A stretch of 64,000 nt of DNA from Ectobius pallidus (lineage: Eukaryota; Arthropoda; Insecta; Blattodea; Ectobiidae), in contig CAXKWD010000001.1 of NCBI GenBank assembly GCA_964059195.1, forward strand, positions 215,334,484-215,398,483, in the 5' to 3' direction. Positions 53,701-63,959 of this stretch are shown one piece after another. Numbering within the stretch: position 1 is the first letter of the stretch; each line of letters opens with the position of its first letter. A model generated the notes under the pieces. That model ran no database searches. It was given only the letters and a program-made list of their open reading frames with translations, and was not told the origin of the DNA. The position numbers and the translations under genes are program-made.

Positions 53701-55348
53701 TCTACACCAGTCTGCAGAAAAAAATTTAAGAAGTCATTTGGGATAATTTGTGTGCATGAGACAAAGGTAAAATGTAAATATTCCCTACATTTTGTGAATT
53801 AAATTTTTGTCGACTTTTTCCTCAATTTTACAGGTTTTTTAAAATTAAAATGTACCCTTTTTATATAAATATTATATGGACACCCCAATGTAGATCCAGA
53901 AATTCTTTATTGCTATTGAGAAAAGTGGAAGTCCCTTTATCTCGAAATAGGAGAAACTATAAAATGACTTTAAAATGCATTAGTATCTTCTAATAGCGTG
54001 CTTTATGAACAGAATGATATCGTTATGAGAATTTGAATAGGCAGAAGCTGACAAGACCTGTCCAGACCTGGAGCCCATGTTGAGTGTGTTCAACCTGATC
54101 AGACAGGCAGGACGAGAGTCCCTCATCCCCTGGAGGAATATGATGAACATGTTGCATCGGATCGTCAAGCCAAGAGGATACTTTCTCTACCACGGATCCT
54201 CCACAGAGCCTGAGGGAGACAAGGACACCTACTGGATAGTCTATCCCGTGCCCATCCCAGTCTCTCATCAGCAGGTAGAGTATTTTGCATTATGATTATT
54301 CCAAGCAACTAACAACAATAATAAATTCCACGGTTGTATCAAGGCATTGAAGTTAATAACTAACTTAACTAATTCCATCCTATCTAGTAACTAGCATCAG
54401 CCGGTGGCCATTCAAAGTTCATTAATGACAAAATTAATAAACACCTCAAGGTTCCGTTTTTGGCACTGTTTTGGGTTGATTGTTGAACAGTGGCAACACA
54501 TCGGTAGAACTTCACTGCCACTTTCACCTGATATAGGTTGGAAATCCAGCATATAGAACAAAAATAATTTTCTCTAGCACCATATATGGCTCGGGATCTA
54601 TTCCCGATGAGGTCATTGGAGTTTTTCAATTGGCCTAATCCTTCTGGTGGCACTATGGCCCTGGGATCGACTCAGCCTCTAACAGAAATGAGTACCAGGA
54701 GCAATTTTTGGGTAAAGGCGGCCGGTGCTTAAGGCTGACAATCTTATCACCTTCACGTGCCGAATGTTTAAAAATATGGGAGCCTCAACCTCCTGGAACC
54801 CCCTGGGCCTCCATGGCCTATAATAGGGAACACTTTACTTTTACCATATATGGCTAAGAAAATAAGAATTCAATCAGCAATCTTTACTTGAAGGTCTGGA
54901 ATGGTTTTTAATTTTTTATTAAATTTTTAAATAAAATAAATTAAATTAAATAAATTAAATTAATTTAAATAAATTTTAAATAAAAATTCAAATTTTCCAA
55001 GAGGATACAGAGCTTTCTATGAAATTGATTCTTTAAGGCCTAATAAAATTGACTGAATGAATTTACTGATGAATGCCCAAATGGAACATGAAACGCTGCT
55101 TGTTGCATGAAGCATTCCCTGCAATACGGCCTCATTATCAAAGAAGGTGAAGTTAAAAAGTGGTAAATAGTAAGCTTTTCCTGAATATTGTTTTGCAGGT
55201 CGAGGCGTTCCGCACTTTGCAGACTCCAGAAGGCGAGCCCATCACGAAGAACTTCAAAGATATGGAGCCTCACGTCGACCGATGGATTATGTTCTGCGAC
55301 AGCAATGACTCCAATTGGAAGCCTGCTGCGTCCTGCATGCTAGATTGA
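50674..55348 (+). CDS. CA-E: alpha-carbonic anhydrase, zinc ligands kept, N-terminus abnormal
   Basis: Exons 50674-50793, 51957-52095, 52321-52429, 54041-54274 and 55199-55348 join in frame; from the ATG at 50676 this gives about 249 residues. Motifs are RPSPIDI, VKNNGNTA, IHFHWG (H94, H96), GSEH (E106), MEMHWVF (H119) and YFLYHGSSTEPEGDKDTYW. The zinc ligands are intact, but the loop around T199 has changed: L198 is Ser, T200 is Glu and the second Pro is Glu, and H64 is Asn, so activity may be weak. The C-terminus has a 49-residue tail ending SCMLD. The start is doubtful: an in-frame TGA precedes the ATG by one codon, and the frame upstream of that stop is open (MDSQNCLDLASSESWV). A missing 5' exon, or decay, is possible. 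Confidence 0.85.
51266..51342 (-). repeat. tRNA-like SINE S1, copy 3 (minus)
   Basis: 'ggatttgaacccaggacctt' and 'actgagctaagccaagg' are the inverted B and A boxes of the S1 family, with the inverted 'ataggagaaaaattt' tail on the left and the inverted 'ttcacttcacagcg' head on the right. Confidence 0.8.
51408..51537. repeat. Head-to-head tRNA-like inverted repeat
   Basis: 'taaaatccccgacccgaccg' plus 'ggaatcgaacctgg' on the left returns inverted on the right as 'ccaggttcgattcc' and 'cggtcgggtcggggatttta'. The arms are about 37 bp with B-box sequence in each. Confidence 0.85.
51957..52095 (+). CDS. CA-E exon 2 (HFHWG, GSEH)
   Basis: Acceptor TTTCATATTACAG, donor AA|GTATGT. Encodes LKKPYMLSNIHFHWGPTNEV then GSEHSINGQ. 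Confidence 0.94.
52321..52429 (+). CDS. CA-E exon 3 (third zinc ligand)
   Basis: Acceptor TTGGTTTCAG, donor AAG|GTATGA; 36 codons starting FSMEMHWVFTREQFG and ending VAVVAIFLK. The intron before it is only 225 bp, the shortest in the cluster. Too short for ordinary ORF calling. Confidence 0.93.
52521..53081 (+). mobile_element. Helitron-like non-autonomous element (CA-E intron 3)
   Basis: Starts TCTATATTAATAAAAG after an A and ends with the hairpin 'cgcgggcgaagccgcg' plus a short spacer and CTAGT. A 5' TC, a 3' GC hairpin, a CTAGT end and no inverted repeats are the Helitron hallmarks. Contains a TCTG microsatellite at 52555-52580. No Rep/helicase ORF. Confidence 0.7.
53395..53887. repeat. 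R2 interspersed repeat (CA-E intron 3)
   Basis: Second copy of the repeat at 30903-31355. It begins 'agggtgtccattcgtccc' and ends 'atggacaccccaatgtagat'; the ends are weakly inverted and the flanks share 'tgtagat'. Confidence 0.75.
54041..54274 (+). CDS. CA-E exon 4
   Basis: Acceptor TTTGAATAG, donor CAG|GTAGAG; 78 codons, phase 0. Begins AEADKTCPDLEPM; includes PRGYFLYHGSSTEPEGDKD and ends PVSHQQ. Confidence 0.93.
54275..55198. other. CA-E intron 4: SINE tail
   Basis: 54595-54830 carries the tail of the SINE family seen at 24826 ('ttcccgatgaggtc', 'tggcctaatccttctgg'). The rest is AT-rich. Confidence 0.6.
55199..55348 (+). CDS. CA-E exon 5 (C-terminus)
   Basis: Acceptor TTGTTTTGCAG; encodes VEAFRTLQTPEGEPITKNF, then DMEPHVDRWIMFC and a SNWKPAASCMLD tail. 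The usual QPLNGR motif is replaced by EPHVDR. Confidence 0.92.
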   Translation, partial: VEAFRTLQTPEGEPITKNFKDMEPHVDRWIMFCDSNDSNWKPAASCMLD

Positions 55349-55579
55349 CCTGTTATCTTTGTCGTCTTTCCGTCCTTTGCCTTTTGAGTAAATCTTTCTT
55401 ACACGATTTAATTTGCGTCCATGGTTTTGAACCTCGTTGTAGGGATTTTGGAATTACTGTCTACAACAGCCCTGTCGAACAGTACTCCGAAGGTGCGAAG
55501 TCATTCTCCTGCTTCGTGAGCTCCAAAGCGCAACTGAAGTACTGAACCAATTGCTGCAAAGAATAATAATCATTCTCCT

Positions 55580-55790
55580 CGGCCTGGCTGGCGCAGTCAT
55601 TTTGGTACTGACTTTCTGGGCTCAAGGTCTTGAGTTCGATCCCGGTACAGGTCGATGACATCTAGGCTATGTGTGATAAATGTGACAGGCCAATTTCTCA
55701 AGGTCTTGAGTTAATTTCTCAAGGTCTTGAGTTCGATCCCGGCTCAGGTCGATGACACTTAAGTGTGCTAAACGTGTCAGGGCAATGCCT
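55580..55790 (+). repeat. tRNA-derived SINE with duplicated head
   Basis: 'tcttgagttcgatcccgg' plus 'aggtcgatgaca' occurs at about 55627 and again at about 55727. The head at 55580 matches 29679. A partial internal duplication. Confidence 0.65.
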
Positions 55791-56179
55791 AAATTTACAC
55801 ATATGTAAAAGAACAGCGGCCAAAATGACAGCACACTGGCGACGGAATCAGGGCTAAGTAGCATAGTTAAAATAGCTATAAAACCAACTAATCAGGTCCA
55901 CTCCTGCTACAGTCGATAGCTCTCAAGACCACTCTAGAGGGGAGATATTAGGCTACATCTGGCACTGTGAATCTAATTACTAATTACTTAGCTAAATTCC
56001 GGATTTTCGGCTTTTGTAAAAAAATCGGAAAATGCAAAAGTTTCGCACTGGGTAACACTAGTAGGATTATGTTCTTTGCCGATATTTCTTTGTTAAGGTA
56101 GGGTAAAGTCCAGTTATTCATTGCATGGCCAGGCGGCTTCCTTTTGTTAGGAGGAAAAGTCTGCCGACAGCTCAACCCA

Positions 56180-56290
56180 TGCTCTTTATTTCTACCGCAC
56201 CAATCAGCTAGTTACCTTAGCCAATCAAAATCTAAGAATATCCTGTGACGGCTGTAACAGCCACTCCTCTACTCCGCGTGGAGCAAAACG
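56180..56290 (+). promoter_or_regulatory. Possible CCAAT-box promoter
   Basis: Two CCAAT boxes in the same orientation (ACCAATCAGC at about 56200, GCCAATCAAA at about 56220) followed by a more GC-rich stretch. No gene downstream can be recognised, so this is only a candidate. Confidence 0.25.
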
Positions 56291-57297
56291 CGGGGTTGCA
56301 AGATCAAGTTACAGTAAACAATAACACGTGTGAATTGATTAAAGCGAGGGATGAACTGAGGTCAGTGATAACAGTGAGAGAATATTGCAACGTTGCTTTT
56401 GTTTTAGAAAGCGGAAACCAAGACCGACTTGGTCAGATCAATTAACATAAAGAAACACCGAGTTGATTTAAAAGCCTTTGAAGTCGCCTGGGTACGTAAT
56501 GAAAAACTCTACTTTTAAAAAAATTATAATTTAATAAATGCCAGTATGCACTCCGATTGTTATAATACACATGTTCAAATATTGTCTACCCCTGTATCTC
56601 TCTCTCTCTCCTTTCCTCTCCTCTCATACTAGCATACGGCTGTATGTATCTCTACTTTGATGACACAAAATAGGCTATAGCGTAAGTTCTAAGTTCCCAC
56701 AGTAATTAAGCTATGAAAGATTATACAGTTCGCCAGATCTGTTTCACCGCCACTAAAAACCCCATGCAAGCCATGTCCAAATTCACTAAACACTGTAAAC
56801 ACATTTTCAACTGTTGCCACATCAAGTCGGTTTCTCTCTCTACTCCAGGCATGCCAAACGTGCTGCCCCCAAAGGATACAACACCTGGCCTAAATTTTAT
56901 TCCAGTTTTTTAACCGGCCATCCCTGGTAGGGATGAGCAACGATAATTAAAAAATCGACGGTGGCATCGATGTTAAAATCGGTGGTAACCATCGAAGTCA
57001 CGATAATATCGACGTGAAAACATCGATGCATTTTGACGGAAAACATCTATGTATAGAATATTAAAATAAAAGGTAATTGTTTCAGAAAAATAGGCAAAAT
57101 TCATAAATAAACAAATATTTCCATAAAAACTGTCTATGAAAAACATAGATGTTTTAGGAAATATTAGGCTACTGTAAATAAAATTATATCTTAGAACCAA
57201 GGTAGGCCTATTAATCTTATTTTAGTACCATACATATTTAAAAACAACGATGTCGGGGAGAAACATTGATGTAGCAAAAACCCCACCTAGGTAACTT

Positions 57298-57372
57298 CTT
57301 CCGGTTAGGATTTGAACCCGGGCTCGCTGCGTGAGAGGAGCGAACGCATCCCCTACGCCACAGCCGGTAGAC
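57298..57372 (-). repeat. tRNA-derived SINE head (minus)
   Basis: Inverted B box 'ggatttgaacccgggctcg' and inverted A box 'acgccacagccgg', with 'acctaggtaacttc' following the head as in the full SINE at 61648. Confidence 0.7.
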
Positions 57373-57729
57373 ACAAGGTATTTCTGTCAATAATGTTATT
57401 TCAAAGTTGAGGTTGGGAGTGATTTGTTCTGCTTGAGAGCTGGGTAGATGTCACATTGGGAGTGTCGGGAATCAACACAATTGACTGGAGTCTATGCTCG
57501 TATGAAACAGGAAATGGGCTAACACTTTTTTTTTCACTATTTTCCCGCATCATTTACTTTCTCGTGATCCAGCCTTCAAATCGCATTTTCACATTTTCAC
57601 ATATCCGACTCATTACTGCCCGGTTTCCATAAACTCGCGAAATACTTATGGGTAAATATATAAGCATTCATGAACGACAGATTATTGTCTCTGTTGGACA
57701 TTACATGAGAATATTATAGGAAAAAAATT

Positions 57730-57803
57730 CCTCCGGCACTGGGACTTGAACCCAGGACCTGGCTATTCGCGCCAATGCTCTACCAACTGAGCAAAGCCGG
57801 AGT
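57730..57803 (-). repeat. tRNA-like SINE S1, copy 4 (minus)
   Basis: Inverted 'tgggacttgaacccaggacc' and 'accaactgagcaaagccgg'. Together with 57879 it forms an inverted pair about 75 bp apart. Confidence 0.85.
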
Positions 57804-57878
57804 ACAATTCACAGCGCCAGACCATTTGGGCAATCAGTCATAGGAGAGAGAGGTTCCATCTGGCGCTGTGAACTGAAC

Positions 57879-57952
57879 TCCGGCTTAGCTCAGTTGGTAG
57901 AGCATTGGCGCGAATAGCCAAAGGTCCTGGGTTCAAGTCCCAATGCCGGAGG
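57879..57952 (+). repeat. tRNA-like SINE S1, copy 5
   Basis: The best tRNA-like copy: acceptor ends pair (CCGGC with GCCGG), the A box is 'ggcttagctcagttggtaga', the B box 'tgggttcaagtccca', and a 5-bp TTGGC/GCCAA anticodon stem holds the loop GCGAATA. Position 33 is C instead of the universal T, so a working tRNA is unlikely. Confidence 0.85.
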
Positions 57953-58185
57953 AATTTTTCTCCTATAATATTCTCACTTATGGGTAAATTATCCATTACA
58001 TTAGATTAATGAAGGGTAGTGTAAGCCCTTCGGCTTCTCAACACTGCGACCTTGATTAGATCTAATATGAATACCCTATATCCTATTCTAGCAGTCACTA
58101 CTCTAATTAAAGGCTTATTAATATAGCCTATACTTTTCCTGGGTGATGTCCAGTCCTGAACCCGGGGATTTTTCGTTACTGATAA

Positions 58186-58262
58186 ACCCACTACCCGGCC
58201 CGGAATCGAACCCGGACCGCCAGGGTGGAAGGCAAGTATGCTACCTATACACCCATGGCGGC
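58186..58262 (-). repeat. tRNA-like SINE head (minus)
   Basis: The minus strand carries 'tgggtgtataggtagcat' and 'gtccgggttcgattccgggc' at tRNA spacing, resembling a Gly-type tRNA. Followed by 'gtagtgggtttatcag'. Treated as a SINE head. Confidence 0.55.
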
Positions 58263-58299
58263 GGACAATTTAAAGATAACAATCACATACACTTATGGC

Positions 58300-58976
58300 G
58301 AGTTTTTAGATAAATGCCCTGTGGGTAAATATGAAAATGACAGAAAAAGTGTTTTTTACAAACTCGGATTAAATCGTTCGAAGGGCAAATCGCTGGGTTA
58401 ATTTATCATTTATCAGGAGCTAAGGAGGACTTTTTCTGTAAAAACTAGGGGCTAAAGAGGACTTTTGATGAAACGTAGGGCTAAAGAGGACTTTTGCTTA
58501 AAAGTAGGGGATATAGAGGACTTTTGCAGGAAAAAAGCTATTTTTACAAAAATTTTCCAATTAATGCAAAGGAAAATAAATAAGTGAATTTGTGCATTTT
58601 AAGAAAAGACTTAACAAAAACAAATTTATAGAACGCACTGAAATTAACAATGTATATGTCGCTTTGTCAATTGTCACTTGTCTTTGTTACTCGAAAATGT
58701 TCCGCCTCGCCGTCGCAGGAAATGAAACTTGAGCTGTCTGCACTACTTTGATATCTGCAACTAATCCATTGTCATTTCAACTTTCAAATAAATTGTCGAC
58801 CGACGACAGAGAAGTGTATTAAAGGAACAAATTCGTAACACTCGAGTCTTCTTATTTTTGTACATCGAAAGTGACTTGAGTGGTTTGTGTATTGGAAAAT
58901 TGTATCATATCCCAATTGTTTATGCTATTTTTCGAGTACCGATATAAGGAATAGTCACTTGTTTATTTTGTAAAAA

Positions 58977-59010
<34 letters not shown>

Positions 59011-60780
59011 CTAGAATAACTATGTCAAAATTATGTTATACAATTTTCGGTGTTAATATTAGTGTTCATTATGCTATATTAAGACGGCTAAAATCGTTTA
59101 TTTAAAGCCTAAAAAGAGACCTAAAAATCCGGGCCCTATTTATAAGCCACCCACTTCAATACGCGCTTTTTGTAATAAGGCCTCTTATAACGGAAAATCG
59201 TACGAAAATAAAATTTTGAATTTGGGTTAGGTACCTTTTGGGGATGTGACACGAAAATTGGCGACGACTTTCTCTTATTTTTAAGGGGACTTTACATGAA
59301 TAAAATTTCGTTTGTGGCGATTTCCTCGAAAACACCTCTTACTGTTTTCTTTAAATGATGCACATGGGTTGCTTATACTAAGTTGAAATTTTTATTTTTA
59401 ACATTTTTTAGGAAAAAAAAAAATATCTGAAGGGTACCCATCCACTCTGAATACATGCTCTTTGCAATATGACTTCTTGTTCTATATCACAATGTGAAGT
59501 GAGAAAAATGTATTGGCCATGCTTAAGAGTAAAGAAAGTTACGAGAGTACATGAATTAGTTTTGGGTTATGCATCCTTCGGGGATGCGATATGATGTGGT
59601 AACGACATTCTCTTCATTTTTATAACCAATTTACATGAAGAGATCGTCGCACATAATAACTATATTATACTAAAAGGCTAACTTTAATTTGGGCAGAGGA
59701 AGTTAAGTGAATTTCAAATCAGATCTTTTTATTCCGAAAATGCGGGCAACCCAGATTCTAACAGACGTGTAGTAAACTGAACAGAGCGACAACTACTGTT
59801 TTCTCAACAGTAACTTAGCATGTTAAAACTCATAAATTTGTTCATAAGTTACACAGTTTCGTTGGAACAAGTCTGCTTACGCATGCTCATTCTGACAGGT
59901 TTTGCTTAATATTAATTACACAGACCAACAGCCATTTTGGTGTCTTAGGATTTATACTTATTCTTGGGTAGCCTATATTTAGGTCGCTGAAGCAAAATGA
60001 GCCATTAGTTTTGCCCTATCAGCTTTAGTTTTGTGAGATATGGTATTACCATTATGCATATTATCCCATTTTAAGTTTGATATAGATAAAAAAACAGTGC
60101 CTATTTTTAGCTTCTAAATCATGTGAAGAAAAAAGCAACACACTAACATTACATTAACAATATAACATGGGGTCTTTCAAAAAAATTATATTATCACATA
60201 TTGTACGGTCGTTTATGACTTATAGTCTGTCAATTTGAGGGCCAAAAAATAATCCAGCTTTTAGTGTTTCTATACTTTGTACAGTTCTCGTCCTACGGGT
60301 CCAAAGTATGGTCAAGAACCTTCACTAGCTATATTATCAAGCAAGATTTTGTTTCGCTAGACTAAGAGTTCACGAACAAAATGTATATAAAAGTAGAGCT
60401 GGTAGAGAAGAACTGTTTACATATTTGGAATAAGCACACTAAAGTATAGCCAAAATCCGGTACATCTGACACACCAAACAAAAAGATATTTTTTGTTGGG
60501 CTGTGTTATTATTGTTAATAGTTATTATTATTGTTATTATTATTAACGCTTGGCATTTAAATCACAGCTTTAAAACCCCATAGCTAAACTATCAATCCTA
60601 AGGATGATGGACACAGTTATCATGTCTTTCAGGGAAGAACAACCTTTTTCATTGATTCCAATTTTTTTGTTAAATTATATAGTTACCGGATTATTTAAAT
60701 ATTTGATTATCATATAATGTTATATCGTGAAAAATATTATACTATGTTTGGATAATTTTACCATTTTTCAAAAGTTTTAA
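58300..60780. other. Intergenic AT-rich stretch, nothing recognised
   Basis: AT-rich sequence. It holds an (ATA)n run at about 58976-59010 and a short tandem-like 'gctaaagaggacttttg' motif at 58430-58530. No gene is supported. Confidence 0.5.
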
Positions 60781-60782
60781 AC

Positions 60783-60956
60783 TATAAACTCATCCGGGGA
60801 GGCCCTCCATGTCCTAGTCTAATCAAAAAAGTATGTATGTGATCCAAAAGATAATCCCTCTCCCGACAGGTCGCGGCCCTGTAAGGCCCGGTCGGCGTGG
60901 GTAGCTTAAACCCTAAGAGGGAGAGGAAAAACTAAGACAAAGAAAGAAAGAATTAC
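60783..60956 (+). repeat. Truncated copy of the SINE at 61648
   Basis: Matches the 3' half of 61648-62104: 'actcatccggggaggc', 'gtatgtatgtgatccaaa', 'ccctctcccgacaggtcgcg', ending in an AAAG tail. Confidence 0.85.
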
Positions 60957-61040
60957 AGGATGTATTCTTATAATATACGAGAAGTTTAGGACCTAATTAT
61001 AATCCTTGCACCTAGGGACACTGTATGGCTGTATGGACCC

Positions 61041-61043
<3 letters not shown>

Positions 61044-61114
<71 letters not shown>

Positions 61115-61121
61115 ATTATTA
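61044..61121. repeat. (ATT)n microsatellite
   Basis: About 25 near-perfect ATT units. Confidence 0.95.
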
Positions 61122-61647
61122 TTAGTCAATTATTATTTTCTTGACCCTACTCATTCCAACTGCATATTTGCTTGAAGCATATAAACTTGAAGGTTCCAGA
61201 AAGAACAGCTCACGTTTGAGGATAGCCTACTTATGATTTTAATAAACAAACATGAAATATAATATTACGTTGAGCCTTCCGGCGACCAAGTTACAAGCTA
61301 AGGAAAGGCACGGTCTAACGAGCAGAACTCTGTTATTATCCCCTCATGCAAAAATGTTTGTGCAAAGCTTTTGTAAACTGAATCGGGCAGGGTTTCACTA
61401 TTTCTTCTATAGTTATGTAATCAATGCGTCTTTCCCTAAGTCTATTTCAAAATATCAGACGGAAATGTGCAATACAACTTAATCATGAACATTACCGATC
61501 CGTCATTACTCAATGAAATACGTTACCATATAACGTTTCTGAAGAGAATTTTCGTCGTATTCACTCCGTTATTTTGCAGCGCACAGGAATCCTTATAATT
61601 ATCTTTCGATGATTACAAAACAGAATGAAATCAGGTAAACTGATGTA

Positions 61648-62104
61648 ACGTCCACCGCTGTGGCTCAGGGGATGCGTTCAATCCTCTCAGGGGGCCCGGG
61701 TTCGATTCCTGGTCGGGACAAGTTACCTAGGTGAGGTTTTTCCGGGGTTTTCCCTCACCTTTGAGATAAATGTCGGGTAACTTTTGGCCCTTGTGGTCCC
61801 CGGATATCATCTGGCCGTCATTATCATCTTCATCCCCATCCTCGCCTTGTTCTGAGTGAGTGTGTGTGTGTGAATGGTGTTTATCGTCCTAAGTGTTCGT
61901 GTTGTCTCGGAGGTGGCCCCGGCATTGGGCTGATCACTCATCCGGGGAGGCGCTCCATGTCCTTGTCTGGTCAAAAAAGTATGTATGTGATCCAAAGATA
62001 ATCCCTCTCCCGACAGGTCGCGGCCCTGTAAGGCCCGGGCGGCTTGGGTCGCTTAAATCCTAAAAGGGGAGAGGTAAAACTACGGTAAAGAAAGAAAGAA
62101 AGAA
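61648..62104 (+). mobile_element. Full-length tRNA-derived SINE with (GAAA)n tail
   Basis: Head 'accgctgtggctcagggga' (A box), then 'gggttcgattcctggtcg' (B box), then 'acctaggtgaggtttttc', a body of about 350 bp, and a tail of AAAG/GAAA repeats. A head-body-tail layout of about 455 bp is that of a tRNA-type SINE. A 3' fragment is at 60783 and an inverted head at 57298. Confidence 0.85.
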
Positions 62105-62154
62105 AAACTCTTGAGTAAGTTTGGTAAAAACTGTTTCAAAATTAACAAGCCGCA

Positions 62155-63080
62155 ATTAACATTTTCTGGTTCCTATTTAACTTATTCACTGCGCTACAAA
62201 ACGGAAGGTTGCGGGTTCTATCCCCGATGAGGTTGTTGGTATTTTTCAATTGGCAAAAGTAATTATCTAATAAAAATAACATTCATATTTAATTAAATAC
62301 AACAAACGAAAGCATTTATATACTCGCCCTATTTCAACAACAGTATTTTAAAATGCAAGTTGTATACTATTTATATTTTAGACGCCTTGATACAAATGTT
62401 TGGACTAGCCAAATCTTTCTGCTGGCAGGTGAGACAGATTCTTGATGGATATGAAATGGGCACAGAAAAAATATGTTGTCCAAATGACAAAAATTGATCC
62501 ACCAGAAAGAGTAATTCGGGGGTACGCGGGCAAAGAGAGTTAAGTTTACTTTCTTGTTACTGAGAATTAGAGTGACTTAACACACTATACCAGCCCAACA
62601 TAGCTTTAGAGATGGATAAACCTATGAGGCACACATCCATAACTACCGTACAACTTTGAATATGACTTACTGGACTTAACAAAAATGTCGAGAACAATTT
62701 TATCTATAACTCTACGGACATATCTCAATTTTTTAGGATGGTGGACTTAACTCTCTTTGCCCGCGCACCCCGGAATTATTCTTGAGTAATTTTGGTAAAA
62801 GTACGTTTATCTATGTTCTTTTAATATTTAACTGTTTAACAACAAGTCGCAAGTTTAACAACAATTAACAAGTCGCAATTAACATTTTCGGGTGCCTATT
62901 TAACTTATTCACTGCGCTACAAAACGGAAGGTTGCGGGTTCTATCCCCAATGAGGTTGTTGGAATTCTTCAATTGGCAAAATCTTTCTGCTGAGGTGTGA
63001 CAAATTCTTGATGGATATGAAATGGGCATAGAAATGTTATCTGTCCAAATGACAAAAATTGATCCACCAGAAAGGGTAAC
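62155..63080. repeat. Local direct duplication
   Basis: 62155-62260 and 62875-62980 are near-identical ('cactgcgctacaaaacggaa', 'ggttgcgggttctatcccc'). 62405-62512 and 62975-63078 are also near-identical ('ttcttgatggatatgaaatg', 'aaaaattgatccaccagaaa'). Confidence 0.8.
62517..62772. mobile_element. 256-bp MITE with AATT target duplication
   Basis: Inverted ends: 'acgcgggcaaagagagttaa' on the left and 'ttaactctctttgcccgcgc' on the right, the outer bases being CGGGGG and CCCCGG. AATT lies on both sides (62513-62516 and 62773-62776). No ORF. It interrupts a repeat that is duplicated at 62975-63078. Confidence 0.8.
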
Positions 63081-63090
63081 TAGCTGACTA

Positions 63091-63959
63091 ATGCCCGGTT
63101 TCTATAAACTCGCGAAATACCTATGGGTAAATTATCCAATGGACAACTTAGTTCCAGAATCACCCACCAGAGCACTAATAGTATAATGAGGAAATAAAAA
63201 ATAATATATACTACCATGCCGGGGATCAAACAGTGGACCTCTTGAACCGTAATCCAGCACGCTGACAATGAGCTACGGTGAACGCTGAGAATAGATCTTG
63301 AATAACGGAGATGTGATTGTTTCATCCTATGTTTCCACTACTGCAAGTCAAGACATGGTTTTGCAATATACATTATACTAATTAGTTCGGAGTAATATTG
63401 TCTTCAGATAAATACTACTATTGTCGAGATCTAATGCGTGAGAGGAAGGAAAAATTAGAAATACGACTCTAGTTTGCAATGTTTGCACACTCAGTGCTAC
63501 CAAATACCGGCAAATACAGTCATTAGCTATAATGTACGGTACATGAAAATTTAAATAAGAAATATGTATATACATTCTGCTAAGCCTATCCTATTACAGA
63601 GAAACAAAGTCAACACTACAGATCATCTCAGCATTTCTAAAACTGTATTTTACAGGTACTGCAATCAGCTGCGCACGTCCGCCATATTGATCCTACGAGA
63701 GGTTAAATTTTACCAGTCATCCATGAAAGGATAAATTAACCCAAAGATTTACCCTTGGAGAGATCTAACCCTGGTTTATAGAAAAAAAAATTCTCTCATT
63801 TTCATATTTACCTAGAGGACATTTATCTAGAAACTCGCCATAAATGTGTGTGATCGTTATCTTTAAATTATTTCTGTTCGTAAGAGTTTTCCTTGTATAA
63901 ATTCTGTTCATGGGATAATTTACCCATAGGCAATTCGCGAGTTTATAGAAACCGGCCAT
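63091..63959. mobile_element. ~870-bp inverted-repeat DNA element
   Basis: Left end ATGCCCGGTTTCTATAAACT and right end complementary to ATGGCCGGTTTCTATAAACT, then the arms continue for nearly 50 bp ('cctatgggtaaattatcc'). TA lies on each side. No transposase was recognised. A related left end is at about 57618. Confidence 0.8.

Noticed and set aside
56245..56445. 66-codon open frame after CA-E
   Set aside because: No recognised similarity. It may be part of an untranslated first exon, but coding is not supported.
57879..57952. Functional tRNA gene
   Set aside because: The cloverleaf is good but position 33 is C rather than the universal T, and the sequence belongs to a dispersed family with shared flanks, so I call it a SINE.
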